Shown: piece after piece, positions 56,143-64,000 of the stretch | How positions within the stretch are numbered: position 1 is the stretch's first letter | Layout: every line of letters starts with the position of its first letter | Origin: Algoriphagus sp. AK58 | Lineage (GTDB): Bacteria > Bacteroidota > Bacteroidia > Cytophagales > Cyclobacteriaceae | DNA: 64,000 bases | Assembly (NCBI RefSeq): GCF_014324365.1 | Contig: NZ_QEIG01000006.1 | Location: 1-64,000, forward strand | Direction: 5' to 3' | Notes under the pieces: generated by a model | Database searches by the model: none | What the model saw: the letters and a program-made list of their open reading frames with translations, nothing else | What the model was told of the DNA's origin: nothing | Position numbers and translations under genes: made by a program

Positions 56143-57492
56143 ATGAAGGTTTGGGAAAAATATAAAGAATTGGTGTGGAGAAGTACTCCATTGGAAGGAC
56201 CGGAGACCTCACTTGATTATTGGAGAGACTATCTTTTTAGAGTCATTCTTCTTTACCTGATTCCTTTTTCGCTTTTGGCTCTCATACCCAGTTTTTGGGT
56301 GAATTTCATGGGGGGATTTCATCTTCTGATTCTCTTTGATATTCTGGCCGTATTTGTTGTATATCTGATGGGGTTCACCCAATTGCCTTCGCTGAAAACA
56401 AAAAAGATTTTGCTGATTTTTTTGACGAATACCCTTGCCTTAGCCTTGATGGTGGAATTGGGTTCTTTTGGGCCTGGGTTGATGTATTTGGTGGCATCAG
56501 GAGTTTTTGTTGCCTTGCTTTTTCCTCCAAAGGATAGTTGGTATAGTGTTTTTTTTGGTGCCTTGATTTGCATTCTTTTCGGGCTTGAGATGAATTATAA
56601 TTTTTTCAGGTCTAATTCTGCCGAGAAAATTGACTTTGTGGGCTGGTTTGCGATATCGGTTAATGTTGTTTTTGTGAATGGAGTAATTGCGAAGGTGGTG
56701 CCCATTCTATTTGAAAAGATGCATCAAAGCATAGTGGCTACTAAAAAGATGGAGGAAGTGTTGCTGCTCAAGCAGGAGGATCTAAATGAATTGGTGCATG
56801 AACTTGAGATCCAAAATGCCAATCTGAATCAACTGATTAAAGGAGTGTCTGAGGATTTTCAAGAACCATTGCGGATGATGATCAGTTTTCTGGGGCAACT
56901 CAAGCGTAAGTATTCCTCCCATTTGGATGAAAAAGCCAACCAGTACATAGACTTTGCTACCCAAGGAGGAATGAAAATGAGGGAAATCATTCTTGGATTA
57001 TTGGACTTGGCTTCGGTAGGGAAAACCAAGGAGAAGACGGAGAGATTTGAGGTGACTGAGGTTATCCAGAAGGTGATTTTTTTACAAAAAAAGAATATTT
57101 TAAGAACCAATGCCCAAATTGATTGGACAGATGAAATGCCTGTAATAGAGGCGCCCAAGACGTATTTGATTCAGATTTTCAATGAATTGATTTCCAATTC
57201 GTTGAAGTTTAATAGCCCTCATGAATCACCCAAAATCCAGATCTCCTGTCAGGAAGAAGAGCGATGGTGGCAATTTTCGGTAAGAGATAATGGAATTGGA
57301 TTTGATGATTCGGATTCAATAGATCCCTTTGTTGTCTTCAGAAGGCTCCATCCGAATACAGAGGCGAGAGGTTTAGGAATTGGTTTGGCTTTGGTAAGAA
57401 AGATTTCAGAATATTTAAGAGGCTCTGTGTGGGCAGAATCAGTTCCCGGAGAAGGTTCTGTTTTCTACCTTAGGATCCCAAAAGCTGCTTAA
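56143..57492 (+). CDS. membrane histidine-kinase-like protein lacking the phosphoacceptor His
   Basis: 449 aa. About six membrane helices (residues 25-195), a coiled coil (about 200-230), a dimerisation domain and a HATPase_c domain. In the dimerisation helix the motif usually reading SHDLQEPLR is SEDFQEPLR: the codon at 56851 is gag (Glu237) where His is expected. The ATPase part looks intact: N-box NELISNSLKF, G1 RDNGIGFDD, G2 ARGLGIGLALV. The protein probably binds ATP but cannot autophosphorylate at the usual site; it could be a pseudokinase, partner of another kinase, or phosphatase. No regulator gene adjoins it. ATG 56143. Confidence 0.85.
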   Translation: MKVWEKYKELVWRSTPLEGPETSLDYWRDYLFRVILLYLIPFSLLALIPSFWVNFMGGFHLLILFDILAVFVVYLMGFTQLPSLKTKKILLIFLTNTLALALMVELGSFGPGLMYLVASGVFVALLFPPKDSWYSVFFGALICILFGLEMNYNFFRSNSAEKIDFVGWFAISVNVVFVNGVIAKVVPILFEKMHQSIVATKKMEEVLLLKQEDLNELVHELEIQNANLNQLIKGVSEDFQEPLRMMISFLGQLKRKYSSHLDEKANQYIDFATQGGMKMREIILGLLDLASVGKTKEKTERFEVTEVIQKVIFLQKKNILRTNAQIDWTDEMPVIEAPKTYLIQIFNELISNSLKFNSPHESPKIQISCQEEERWWQFSVRDNGIGFDDSDSIDPFVVFRRLHPNTEARGLGIGLALVRKISEYLRGSVWAESVPGEGSVFYLRIPKAA

Positions 57493-57506
57493 ATAGGCTC
57501 GATCAA

Positions 57507-58286
57507 TTATTGTTTGGATAGAATTTCAAACAGCTTCTCAGGCTCATCGGTGGTAATAAAGTCTACTTTAAGTTCCAAAAGCCATTTCATGTCTTCCTCA
57601 TTGTTGACTGTCCAGGCATTGGTGGTCAAACCCAGATGTTGCGCTTGGGCAATCCACTCAGGCTTATTCCTCAAGACCCGGATATTGTAATCAAAACCAA
57701 AAAATCCATCTTCCTTCAATTGTGCAGGAGTTTTATCACCACTGAGGTAGGCTACATTGGCTTTAGGATCGGTGGCAATGGCTTTTTTTCCGCCTTCATA
57801 GCTGAAAGTGATGTAGTCTACCCACTTCTCAGCGCCAAGTTTCTGTACGGTTTTCACTGACAATTCACCCACCCGCTCACTTCGCTCCACGCTGATCCGC
57901 GAAGGCTTAAATTCCAAGATCAACTTGGTTCCGGACTGTTTCATTCCTTCCCTAAGGTATTCCTCCAAGGTGGGGATTTTTTCACCATTAGGCAGCTTTT
58001 TGGTTAAAAGCTGCTCATAGGTGGAGGTTTCGATGTCGATCCCCTGAAAATCATGGTCGTGGTTGACGACGAGTACTTCATCGGCGGTCATCCATACGTC
58101 AAACTCCGATCCTTCGCAACCCAATCGTACAGCTTCTTTAAGAGAAGCAAGTGAGTTTTGAGGCAAACCCTGTGTTTTCCAGGCTCCGCGGTGTGCAATG
58201 ACCTTGTTCACATGAAAAGTGGTTTGAGCAATGGTGAATTGAGAAAGGAAAACCATAGAAAAGAAAATTAAAAACAGCTTGTTCAT
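57507..58286 (-). CDS. secreted glycerophosphodiester phosphodiesterase
   Basis: 259 aa with a signal peptide (MNKLFLIFFSMVFLSQFTIA, cleaved before Q21). GDPD motifs: VIAHRGAWK (catalytic H32), GSEFDVWMT (metal ligands E62, D64), VVNHDHDF (H76), and EFKPS (third metal Glu). The usual PENT segment reads PQNS. Splits glycerophosphodiesters into glycerol-3-phosphate and alcohol, here in the periplasm, to recover phosphate or carbon. Convergent with the His-less kinase gene, 14 bp apart. Confidence 0.92.
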   Translation of the reverse strand: MNKLFLIFFSMVFLSQFTIAQTTFHVNKVIAHRGAWKTQGLPQNSLASLKEAVRLGCEGSEFDVWMTADEVLVVNHDHDFQGIDIETSTYEQLLTKKLPNGEKIPTLEEYLREGMKQSGTKLILEFKPSRISVERSERVGELSVKTVQKLGAEKWVDYITFSYEGGKKAIATDPKANVAYLSGDKTPAQLKEDGFFGFDYNIRVLRNKPEWIAQAQHLGLTTNAWTVNNEEDMKWLLELKVDFITTDEPEKLFEILSKQ

Positions 58287-58394
58287 GGGCTTCAGACTTG
58301 AGGATTGGATTACTGCGCCAAAATAGGAAATATGAACGGGGCTTTTTTAGGTTTATGAGAACTTTACAAAAACTTCATTTTCGTAGAGGACTAC

Positions 58395-58517
58395 TTATTC
58401 TTCGTCTTTCTTGGTTGGCTTTGCCCTCATGACTTTATAAAGCAACCAGCCTATACCTGCCAAAAAATGGATGGCTAAGAGGGTAACGATGATAATTACG
58501 GTCGTATTTTCCTTCAT
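58395..58517 (-). CDS. 40-aa single-helix membrane peptide
   Basis: 40 aa: MKENTTVIIIVTLLAIHFLA begins one membrane helix (6-28), followed by a highly charged tail (RAKPTKKDEE). ATG 58517, TAA stop at 58395-58397. The helix-plus-charged-tail design is typical of genuine small membrane proteins and the frame fills most of the gap between GDPD and sulfatase genes. Function unknown. Confidence 0.5.
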   Translation of the reverse strand: MKENTTVIIIVTLLAIHFLAGIGWLLYKVMRAKPTKKDEE

Positions 58518-58592
58518 TGGGTTTGATGGAGTGAGTTTACCGCCTTTAATTTTATTCTATTGTCATTCCTAATCTTTCCATCTTTCCGCTAC

Positions 58593-60110
58593 TTATTGGC
58601 TCAGGGATTCTTTCCACTCTAGGAAAAGACTCTCTAATTCTCTTGCTTTTTCAGGGAATTGAGAGCTTAGGTTTTTGGTTTCATATGGGTCATTTTTCAA
58701 GTCATACAGTTCCCAAGGGCTTGTTTTTCCATGAGCTACCAGTTTCCAGTCGCCTTTTCTGACTGCCCTTCCTATCGACCACTCCCAAAAAATGGGTGTT
58801 TCGCGTTGCGATTTCTCGCCACGAATAGCTGGCAAAAGGCTTTCACCTGCTTCAGGGAGCACAGGTTTCCCTTTATGGATAGTAGGGTAATTTGCTCCGG
58901 AAAGCTCTCTCAAGGTAGGCAGGATGTCGATCAGGTGCGAAGGGAAAGGATTTAACTCGTTGTGATGGGCTAAGCCTTTGGGCCAGGAAATGATCAGAGG
59001 GGTTTTGATTCCTCCTTCGAAAGAATAGTTTTTATAAAACCGGAGTGGGGTATTTCCCACATTTGCCCAATCTTCTCCCAAGGAGGTCCATTGTCCAACA
59101 CTTCCGATTTTCCCGTCTCCGGGTAGATTTACCATTTCCGCTGATGCCCCATTGTCAGAAAGAAAAATAAAAACCGTGTTTTCCAATTTGCCCAATTCCC
59201 GAAGTTTTTGGATGATCTCTCCGATTTTTTGGTCCATTCGATCGATCATTGCGGCATAGACTTCCATCTTTTGCTCTTCAACTTTTTTTAGGGAATCAGA
59301 AAGAGAAGCCCAAGGGACATGGGTTGCTTCACTTATCGCCTGGTTTTCGTAGATAATTCCCAGCTTCTTTTGCTTTTCAAAACGTTTTCGCCGGATAATC
59401 TCATATCCCTCGGCATATTTTCCCCTGTATTTTTCGATGTCTTCGGGCCAAGCCATCAAAGGATCATGAGGAGCTGTGTAAGCTAAATAGAGGAAAAAGG
59501 GGTTTTCCTCGTTCTTGTATTCTTCCAGCCACTGAATGGCATACTTGGTAAAATAATCCGTGGAATAATAGCCTTTGGGTGCGGAGAAAGGCTGATAAAG
59601 TGTGCGATCTTCGTAAAAGGGCCGATCTGGTCTTTTTTGAGCGGGTTTTGCCTCTCCTTGACGCTGTGGTCCTGGATTGAAATGATTGGAAGCTCCTTCC
59701 ATCAGTCCAAAATATCGGTCGAAACCCCTGTCCATGGGATGGTCAAAGCCATGGTGTTTGCCTGACCAGAGCGTTCGGTATCCGGCGGATTGGAGAAGTT
59801 CTCCTAGTGTGATTCCATTGACCAAAGGCTGTTGGTAATTAGCTTCGTAACCTACTTGCTGAGCATATAATCCGGTCATCAACGCCGCCCGAGAGGGGTT
59901 GCATTTAGAAGTATTGTACATCTGGGTAAAGCGGACGCCGTTTGCAGCAAGCCAATCCAGATTGGGAGTTTCCACCTCGCTTCCATAGCAACCAATATCA
60001 GACCACCCCAAGTCATCGGCTAGGATTAGGACGATATTGGGTTTTTCTTCAAAAGGTTGGCGTAGAAAAGGATTTGCGAGCAGAAGAAAAATGGAAATCA
60101 GATTTATCAT
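58593..60110 (-). CDS. secreted type I sulfatase
   Basis: 505 aa from ATG 60110; a TTG 24 bp upstream would lengthen the N-terminus before the signal (MINLISIFLLLANPFLRQ). NIVLILADDLGWSDIG carries the paired Asp metal ligands (D32, D33). The sulfatase signature CNPSRAALMTG has Cys70 (C-x-P-S-R), which must be converted to formylglycine by a maturase not present in this window. GKHHGFDHP and FLSDNGASAE supply further metal-site residues. Likely a periplasmic arylsulfatase-type enzyme on sulfated glycans. A terminator separates it from the upstream isomerase gene. Confidence 0.92.
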   Translation of the reverse strand: MINLISIFLLLANPFLRQPFEEKPNIVLILADDLGWSDIGCYGSEVETPNLDWLAANGVRFTQMYNTSKCNPSRAALMTGLYAQQVGYEANYQQPLVNGITLGELLQSAGYRTLWSGKHHGFDHPMDRGFDRYFGLMEGASNHFNPGPQRQGEAKPAQKRPDRPFYEDRTLYQPFSAPKGYYSTDYFTKYAIQWLEEYKNEENPFFLYLAYTAPHDPLMAWPEDIEKYRGKYAEGYEIIRRKRFEKQKKLGIIYENQAISEATHVPWASLSDSLKKVEEQKMEVYAAMIDRMDQKIGEIIQKLRELGKLENTVFIFLSDNGASAEMVNLPGDGKIGSVGQWTSLGEDWANVGNTPLRFYKNYSFEGGIKTPLIISWPKGLAHHNELNPFPSHLIDILPTLRELSGANYPTIHKGKPVLPEAGESLLPAIRGEKSQRETPIFWEWSIGRAVRKGDWKLVAHGKTSPWELYDLKNDPYETKNLSSQFPEKARELESLFLEWKESLSQ

Positions 60111-60220
60111 GATAGGATTGTTGTGATTTGCCAAAGGCTACTGAATTTACTTAAAAACATCTGATTTATTAATTGGGATAATTGCCAATGTTCCTGGAAA
60201 TAGGATTTTCTAAAAACAAA

Positions 60221-60244
60221 AAAGCCAGCCTTCGGGCTGGCTTT
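60221..60244 (-). terminator. terminator with UUCG-type tetraloop
   Basis: AAAGCCAGCC-ttcg-GGCTGGCTTT, a perfect 10-bp stem with a C(UUCG)G loop on the plus strand, downstream of the isomerase-like gene. Confidence 0.85.
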
Positions 60245-60265
60245 CTATTCCAGGAAGTTGGATGT

Positions 60266-61168
60266 TTATTTGAAACCAATGTCTCCCAACCCTTTGTGGC
60301 TGATTTTGATCGCTTCCATCGGGTCTAGATCAAAAGTGTTGTCCTGCTCTACGAGGTAAAACTCCAAACCGGATTTTTCTTTCTGTGCCAAAATCCGCTT
60401 GAAATCTATGTTTCCGGTGCCCACGGGAGCAAAGTTGCCTTCTGAATTCATGTCTTTTACATGCCATGCCTTGAATCTACCGGGGTATTTTTCGAAGTAA
60501 GTCAGTGGATCAACTTCAGCTTTGGTCACCCAGAAAAGGTCCATTTGGAAATTCACAAACTTAGGATCGCACTTCTCCAATAGCACATCTTCGATCACGG
60601 TGCCGTCTGCCATTGGCTTGAATTCGAAGTCATGGTTGTGATACAAAAGCGTCAGGCCGGCATTGTAGCATTTTTCGCCGAGGGTGTTCATTATTTTCAC
60701 CAAATCATCGGCAGTACCTTTCATCCCCATGCTGCGGGTCGCAGGATCAAAAGTAAACATGCCCATCGGAGGTACTGGAATCACGAAATAAGCAATACCA
60801 GCAGCTTTCACATCGGCAATCAGCTGGTCGGCATTTTCCATATTGACTATGCCCATATGAGCGCTGATTGCACGAAGGCCAAGAGAATCGAGGTAAGCCT
60901 TGAATTCGGCAGGTGCCATTCCGTAAAACTTGCCATCTTCATAGTTGGCAGCTTCTACATATTCATATCCTGCATCGGCCACAGCTTTAAGCGTAGCTTT
61001 CGGATTGCTTGCCATAGAGTCTCGAACAGTGTAAAGGGCAAGTCCTCCAAATTTGGCAGGCTGTTCTACCGCAAGTTCTTCAACTTGCTCTTCGGTTTTG
61101 GGGCCACAGGAAGAGAATCCTAAGATCAAAGCCAAGAGTAGGGTAAGGCTGAGATTGGTTTTTTTCAT
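60266..61168 (-). CDS. lipoprotein with sugar phosphate isomerase/epimerase-like TIM barrel
   Basis: 300 aa from ATG 61168, giving a lipoprotein signal (MKKTNLSLTLLLALILGFSSC, Cys21). The frame extends to ATG 61279, which overlaps the stop of the upstream gene as ATGA, but that start would bury the signal peptide. The xylose-isomerase-like (AP endonuclease 2) fold shows GLALYTVRDSMASNPKATLK, YEYVEAANYEDG, LYHNHDFEF (metal His), NFQMDLFWVT and FKAWHVKDM (metal His/Asp). Anchored homologues act with periplasmic sugar-modifying enzymes. The sulfatase follows it on the same strand after a terminator. Confidence 0.85.
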   Translation of the reverse strand: MKKTNLSLTLLLALILGFSSCGPKTEEQVEELAVEQPAKFGGLALYTVRDSMASNPKATLKAVADAGYEYVEAANYEDGKFYGMAPAEFKAYLDSLGLRAISAHMGIVNMENADQLIADVKAAGIAYFVIPVPPMGMFTFDPATRSMGMKGTADDLVKIMNTLGEKCYNAGLTLLYHNHDFEFKPMADGTVIEDVLLEKCDPKFVNFQMDLFWVTKAEVDPLTYFEKYPGRFKAWHVKDMNSEGNFAPVGTGNIDFKRILAQKEKSGLEFYLVEQDNTFDLDPMEAIKISHKGLGDIGFK

Positions 61169-61275
61169 CATCGGGTAAAGGTTTTGAAGCTGAAAGATAC
61201 CTAATTCTGAACAAAGAATTATTGGGCTCAAGATTATTGTCTCATTAAGGAGTAAATAGCTTCCGGGATTTCCTT

Positions 61276-62520
61276 TCATTCAAATCCAAAAACCACCGGG
61301 AACAGAAAAACCACCAGGACTGTCCAAATCAAGTAGACAGGTAAATAGCGAACCACCACAAGGGAGACCTCCTTTAGGGAATGCTCTTTTCTCAGGGACA
61401 GCATCAGTTTTTGGTTGACCAACACCAAATGAATCAGCATCAACATATTCACTCCAAGTACAGCCAGTCGGTTTGGAGTAATTCCCCATTCCGAAATCCG
61501 GAACCCGATAGCGGATAAGGCGACTAGGTTGACAATGATGGTCGCGAAGGAAAGCAAGGTTAAAACCCATTTTGCAAGGTTGGAGGCCTTTTCCTCCGCA
61601 GACTCGGCTACCGAAAAGAAAATCAACCCCATCACTCCGATCAGCAGCAAGTTGAACAGCAATAAAAATTCTCGGTCATTGTAGGGATCTTTTCCTGCAT
61701 AAACGATAGCTCCCAAATAAATCAGAAGCATAATCAACACCAATGGGCTAAAGATTTTTGCAATAATCGGAGGCACTTTGTTGACCAGTTGGGGATTGGT
61801 CTGCGTGAGATGGGTAGCTACTAGTGGAGCCGCTGCCAGTCCAAATACACCGATGTATTCGAAGTAGAACTTTTCAATATCTATTCCAATCAAGCCGAAA
61901 AGCCCGACCGTAATTCCGGAAAGAAGAAGCCCGGACAGCAATAGCACAGCTCCCATGATGACTGCATCTCCGTTGAAATTGATGTAAGCAAGTCGGGAAG
62001 GGAGGTTTTTGCCCTTTGCACCGGAAAAAACAAATCCCAACATTCCCCAAAGCAGCAGAGGAAGATGGATACATGCCAAGATCAAGGTGTCGCTTTCGGG
62101 ATTGTCTGGGAGAAGGTTAATGTACAAAGCTGCTACCAAAACCGTGATAATGGGAATGACCAGACTAGTAAGGGATAAGTTTTTCTTCCAGGCAAAATAG
62201 GCCGATACAAAAGGGAATACTACAAAACCCATATTTCTGGGATAGAAGTATTCCTCGTTTATGTCCAAAAAGCTAGGCAGTTTGGCTAAAATCCAGGCAA
62301 ATAATGCGGCTAGTAATAAAAAGCGCCATTCCCTGAAACTGCCCCAAGAGACAGCATCAGACTCATAGTTTAGTCGGGCATTCCAGAAGTCCGCCAGTCC
62401 TTTTCCTTTGATTTCAGGGTAGAGAAAGTTAAAGTTTGACTTAAACTCTGACTTGTTTTTTCGGTAGATTTTTTCCAGCTCGCCAGCTTGGTCGAGATTG
62501 GAAAGGATTTGCTCTTTCAT
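61276..62520 (-). CDS. DUF4153 multi-pass membrane protein
   Basis: 414 aa from ATG 62520 (MKEQILSNLDQAGELEKIYR); the frame runs 27 codons further up without signal-like sequence. A short cytoplasmic N-terminus precedes about ten membrane helices. The ISEWGITPNRLAVLGVNMLM segment near the C-terminus is the conserved (Y/W)G-(I/L)TPNR motif of DUF4153. Function unknown. It is the last gene of a probable operon with the 108-aa membrane protein, the winged-helix regulator and the 204-aa membrane protein. Confidence 0.82.
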   Translation of the reverse strand: MKEQILSNLDQAGELEKIYRKNKSEFKSNFNFLYPEIKGKGLADFWNARLNYESDAVSWGSFREWRFLLLAALFAWILAKLPSFLDINEEYFYPRNMGFVVFPFVSAYFAWKKNLSLTSLVIPIITVLVAALYINLLPDNPESDTLILACIHLPLLLWGMLGFVFSGAKGKNLPSRLAYINFNGDAVIMGAVLLLSGLLLSGITVGLFGLIGIDIEKFYFEYIGVFGLAAAPLVATHLTQTNPQLVNKVPPIIAKIFSPLVLIMLLIYLGAIVYAGKDPYNDREFLLLFNLLLIGVMGLIFFSVAESAEEKASNLAKWVLTLLSFATIIVNLVALSAIGFRISEWGITPNRLAVLGVNMLMLIHLVLVNQKLMLSLRKEHSLKEVSLVVVRYLPVYLIWTVLVVFLFPVVFGFE

Positions 62521-62552
62521 AGTATAGGAGGGGTAGGTGAATTTACGTTTTT

Positions 62553-62879
62553 TTAATTCCAATGTCCTGTAATCGCAAAGGCCAGGACGGCGCTGATCCA
62601 TAGGGTCACGAAATACATCAGGGTGCTAAAAATGACGGCAATTAGTTTCTGATTTCCCTTTGGGAACCATAGAAACCCCATCAGATAGAAGAAAATCCCG
62701 CCCACTGCACCTCCCAAGGGGATGATGGTGAGAGGGTAAAACATCCAGGTTTCAAAGAGATCCTCCTTGGTAAGGAGGATGAAAAGCAACCAAGCCAAAG
62801 GAAGGCTTGATCCAATAAATGAAGGCAGCATCAGGTCTTTCCAATGGAAAGAAGGAAGAGCGGAAGGAGAGTTGTTCAT
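62553..62879 (-). CDS. small three-helix membrane protein
   Basis: 108 aa. Helices at about 17-36, 47-70 and 80-103 (PSFIGSSLPLAWLLFILLT, YPLTIIPLGGAVGGIFFYLM, LIAVIFSTLMYFVTLWISAV). No family confidently recognised. The DUF4153 gene starts 32 bp downstream and the regulator ends 60 bp upstream, so it is part of that operon. Confidence 0.7.
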   Translation of the reverse strand: MNNSPSALPSFHWKDLMLPSFIGSSLPLAWLLFILLTKEDLFETWMFYPLTIIPLGGAVGGIFFYLMGFLWFPKGNQKLIAVIFSTLMYFVTLWISAVLAFAITGHWN

Positions 62880-62939
62880 TTTTGATTGAATTAGGTTTTG
62901 GAAAGTACTTTGATTTTCAAAGTGAATAGATAAATTTTT

Positions 62940-63233
62940 TTAAGCTTTGTTTTCTTTAATCAGGTGTTCAAGGAAATCCAAGTGGGACTGGAAAGCCTTT
63001 TTTCCTTCTTGAGTGGCGGTGTAATTAGTCAGAGGTTTTCTTCCGGCAAAGGATTTTTCTACTTGGATATAGTTGGCATTTTCCAGGTTTCTGAGGTGAG
63101 AGGCAAGATTTCCATCAGTGACTTCCAGTATTTCCTTGAAGGAATTGAAGTCATAGCGCTCATTGACCATCAGAATGGACATGATGCGCAATCGGATGAC
63201 ATTTTCAAATGCCTTGTCGTAATTCCCCTTCAC
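62940..63233 (-). CDS. winged-helix transcriptional regulator (HTH_34 type)
   Basis: 97 aa, starting GTG 63233, one base after the TAA of the upstream gene, so translation is probably coupled; no in-frame ATG fits. Winged-helix motifs: ENVIRLRIMSILMVNERYDF, FKEILEVTDGNLASHLRNLE (recognition helix), YIQVEKSFAGRKPLTNYTAT (wing), EGKKAFQSHLDFLEHLI. This is the PF13601-like family, usually cotranscribed with membrane proteins in Bacteroidota. Probable autoregulator of the operon; the ligand is unknown. Confidence 0.87.
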   Translation of the reverse strand: MKGNYDKAFENVIRLRIMSILMVNERYDFNSFKEILEVTDGNLASHLRNLENANYIQVEKSFAGRKPLTNYTATQEGKKAFQSHLDFLEHLIKENKA

Positions 63234-63234
63234 C

Positions 63235-63849
63235 TTATCTGTCGTATTTATAATACATCATGGAGCCATAGATCACATGCAAAACCCCAAAGCCCAAAGC
63301 CCAGCAAATCAGTCCGAATTCCGGGAAAAATGCTGAAAGTATACCTAAGATCAGCTGACCGATTCCAAGATTTTTGATTTCTCCCAAGGTGAAATGGGAA
63401 GCGTTGATCAATCCCAGTCCATAGAAAATCAGCGTGGCAGGAGCGATCAGCTGATAAGTGCTTTCATGAATCAAGGCCAAAGAAAACAGTCCTCCTGCCA
63501 CCACGGGAATAAATAAAGCCAAAAGAAAGCGCTTGCTTGCCGGAGTCCAGAATTGGTGGGAATTTTTCTGACTTTTCTGTTGGCTGAGCAAATAGGCGGT
63601 TCCAATAGCCAATACCAGGACAACCACCGCCAGTGCAAGGAGATTGAACTGAAGATCAGCAGGACTGATCATTTCTGTGCCCATGCCATATTCAGTGGAG
63701 GGAAAGTAAATCCAATACCAGGCAATCCCAGCTCCCGCAAAAGCGTAAATCCCAGCGAGTATTCCTGCTAATCCGCTGAGCGAGAGAAAGCGGGTGCTCC
63801 GCTCCATCATCGACTTGATTTCTGTTAAATCATGTTCTGGTTTTCTCAT
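63235..63849 (-). CDS. six-helix membrane protein, first gene of regulator operon
   Basis: 204 aa from ATG 63849 (MRKPEHDLTEIKSMMERSTR). A TTG 63 bp upstream gives a longer frame without support. The charged N-terminus with EIKSMMERSTRFLSLSGL is followed by about six helices and ends YGSMMYYKYDR. It resembles uncharacterised membrane proteins that precede PF13601-type regulators in Bacteroidota. Its stop is one base before the GTG of the regulator, indicating one transcript. Confidence 0.78.
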   Translation of the reverse strand: MRKPEHDLTEIKSMMERSTRFLSLSGLAGILAGIYAFAGAGIAWYWIYFPSTEYGMGTEMISPADLQFNLLALAVVVLVLAIGTAYLLSQQKSQKNSHQFWTPASKRFLLALFIPVVAGGLFSLALIHESTYQLIAPATLIFYGLGLINASHFTLGEIKNLGIGQLILGILSAFFPEFGLICWALGFGVLHVIYGSMMYYKYDR

Positions 63850-63994
63850 GGTTAAAAGTACTTTGTGATGCAAAGTAAATGAAGATTTCACTAGTTCCAA
63901 AAGGGTAGACAAAATTTTTTGATTTAGGGCATTTGCCGTATGGTCATTGGTTGATGTATCCTTGAATTTTGAATTGTACTAAAATTAATTTTCT

Positions 63995-64000
63995 ATGAAA
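63995..64000 (+). CDS. possible start of a gene cut by the right edge
   Basis: ATGAAA is the last six bases of the window, after an A/T-rich leader. Two codons only; this is a guess from position. Confidence 0.2.

Noticed and set aside
61169..61279. ATGA-coupled longer start of the isomerase-like lipoprotein
   Set aside because: It would place 37 residues ahead of a clear lipoprotein signal; the start at 61168 is preferred.

Overview
The window looks like chromosomal DNA of a Bacteroidota species, most likely Cytophagales (Cyclobacteriaceae / Algoriphagus-like). The reasons are a SusC/SusD pair, many lipoproteins with short lipoboxes, Bacteroidota-only families (DUF4924, DUF3667, the long PurF-like amidophosphoribosyltransferase), TPR-fused histidine kinases, and promoters of the TTTG-N20-TAnnTTTG type. 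The genus is an inference; no rRNA is present. There is no phage, IS or CRISPR array. The only RNA gene seen is a tRNA-Leu(GAG).

Layout. 1-8002 (minus): the N-terminal 2,667 codons of a giant secreted adhesin that runs off the left edge (signal peptide, Gly/Thr-rich solenoid repeats, parallel beta-helix, at least 11 Ig-like repeats). 8257-10949 (plus): a divergent NarL-type histidine kinase/response regulator pair. 11268-18922: mostly scattered single genes (CrtO-like membrane protein, lipase/esterase, methionine aminopeptidase, DUF3667, small membrane proteins, extradiol dioxygenase, DUF1456), separated by spacers rich in dispersed palindromic repeats. 19249-28098: B12-type radical SAM protein, an orphan Pycsar-effector-like membrane protein, polysaccharide deacetylase lipoprotein, SIMPL protein, Ca2+-type P-ATPase, DUF4924. 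28528-32554: lepA, a four-helix-bundle gene flanked by inverted repeats, folD, tRNA-Leu, a DsrE-like protein. 32572-36519: a hybrid histidine kinase convergent with an NtrC-type sigma-54 activator. 36603-44862: small secreted protein, PurF-like enzyme, two lipoproteins (the first with a 10-bp tandem repeat at its 5' end), M42 peptidase, DUF1080 lipoprotein, TPR histidine kinase. 44959-54429 (minus): valS, then a susCD operon with a CocE-type hydrolase upstream. 54599-57492 (plus): fumarylacetoacetase and a histidine-kinase-like protein lacking the phosphoacceptor His. 57507-63849 (minus): glycerophosphodiesterase, a 40-aa membrane peptide, sulfatase, sugar isomerase-like lipoprotein, and a four-gene membrane/regulator operon.

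How it fits together. This is a core chromosomal region (lepA, folD, map, valS, tRNA) interleaved with nutrient-scavenging surface functions (SusCD, CocE hydrolase, sulfatase, DUF1080, isomerase, GDPD) and unusually dense signalling: four kinase-type proteins and two response regulators. No complete new defence or biosynthetic system is evident. The observations most worth following are the His-less kinase at 56143, the TATTTC/mini-hairpin array upstream of lepA, the frame-relevant 10-bp repeat at 39527, the inverted repeats around the four-helix-bundle gene, the covarying hairpin repeats, and the 7-2-7 palindrome between the adhesin and the NarL-type pair. Several genes start downstream of the longest possible reading frame; start choices are explained in each entry.
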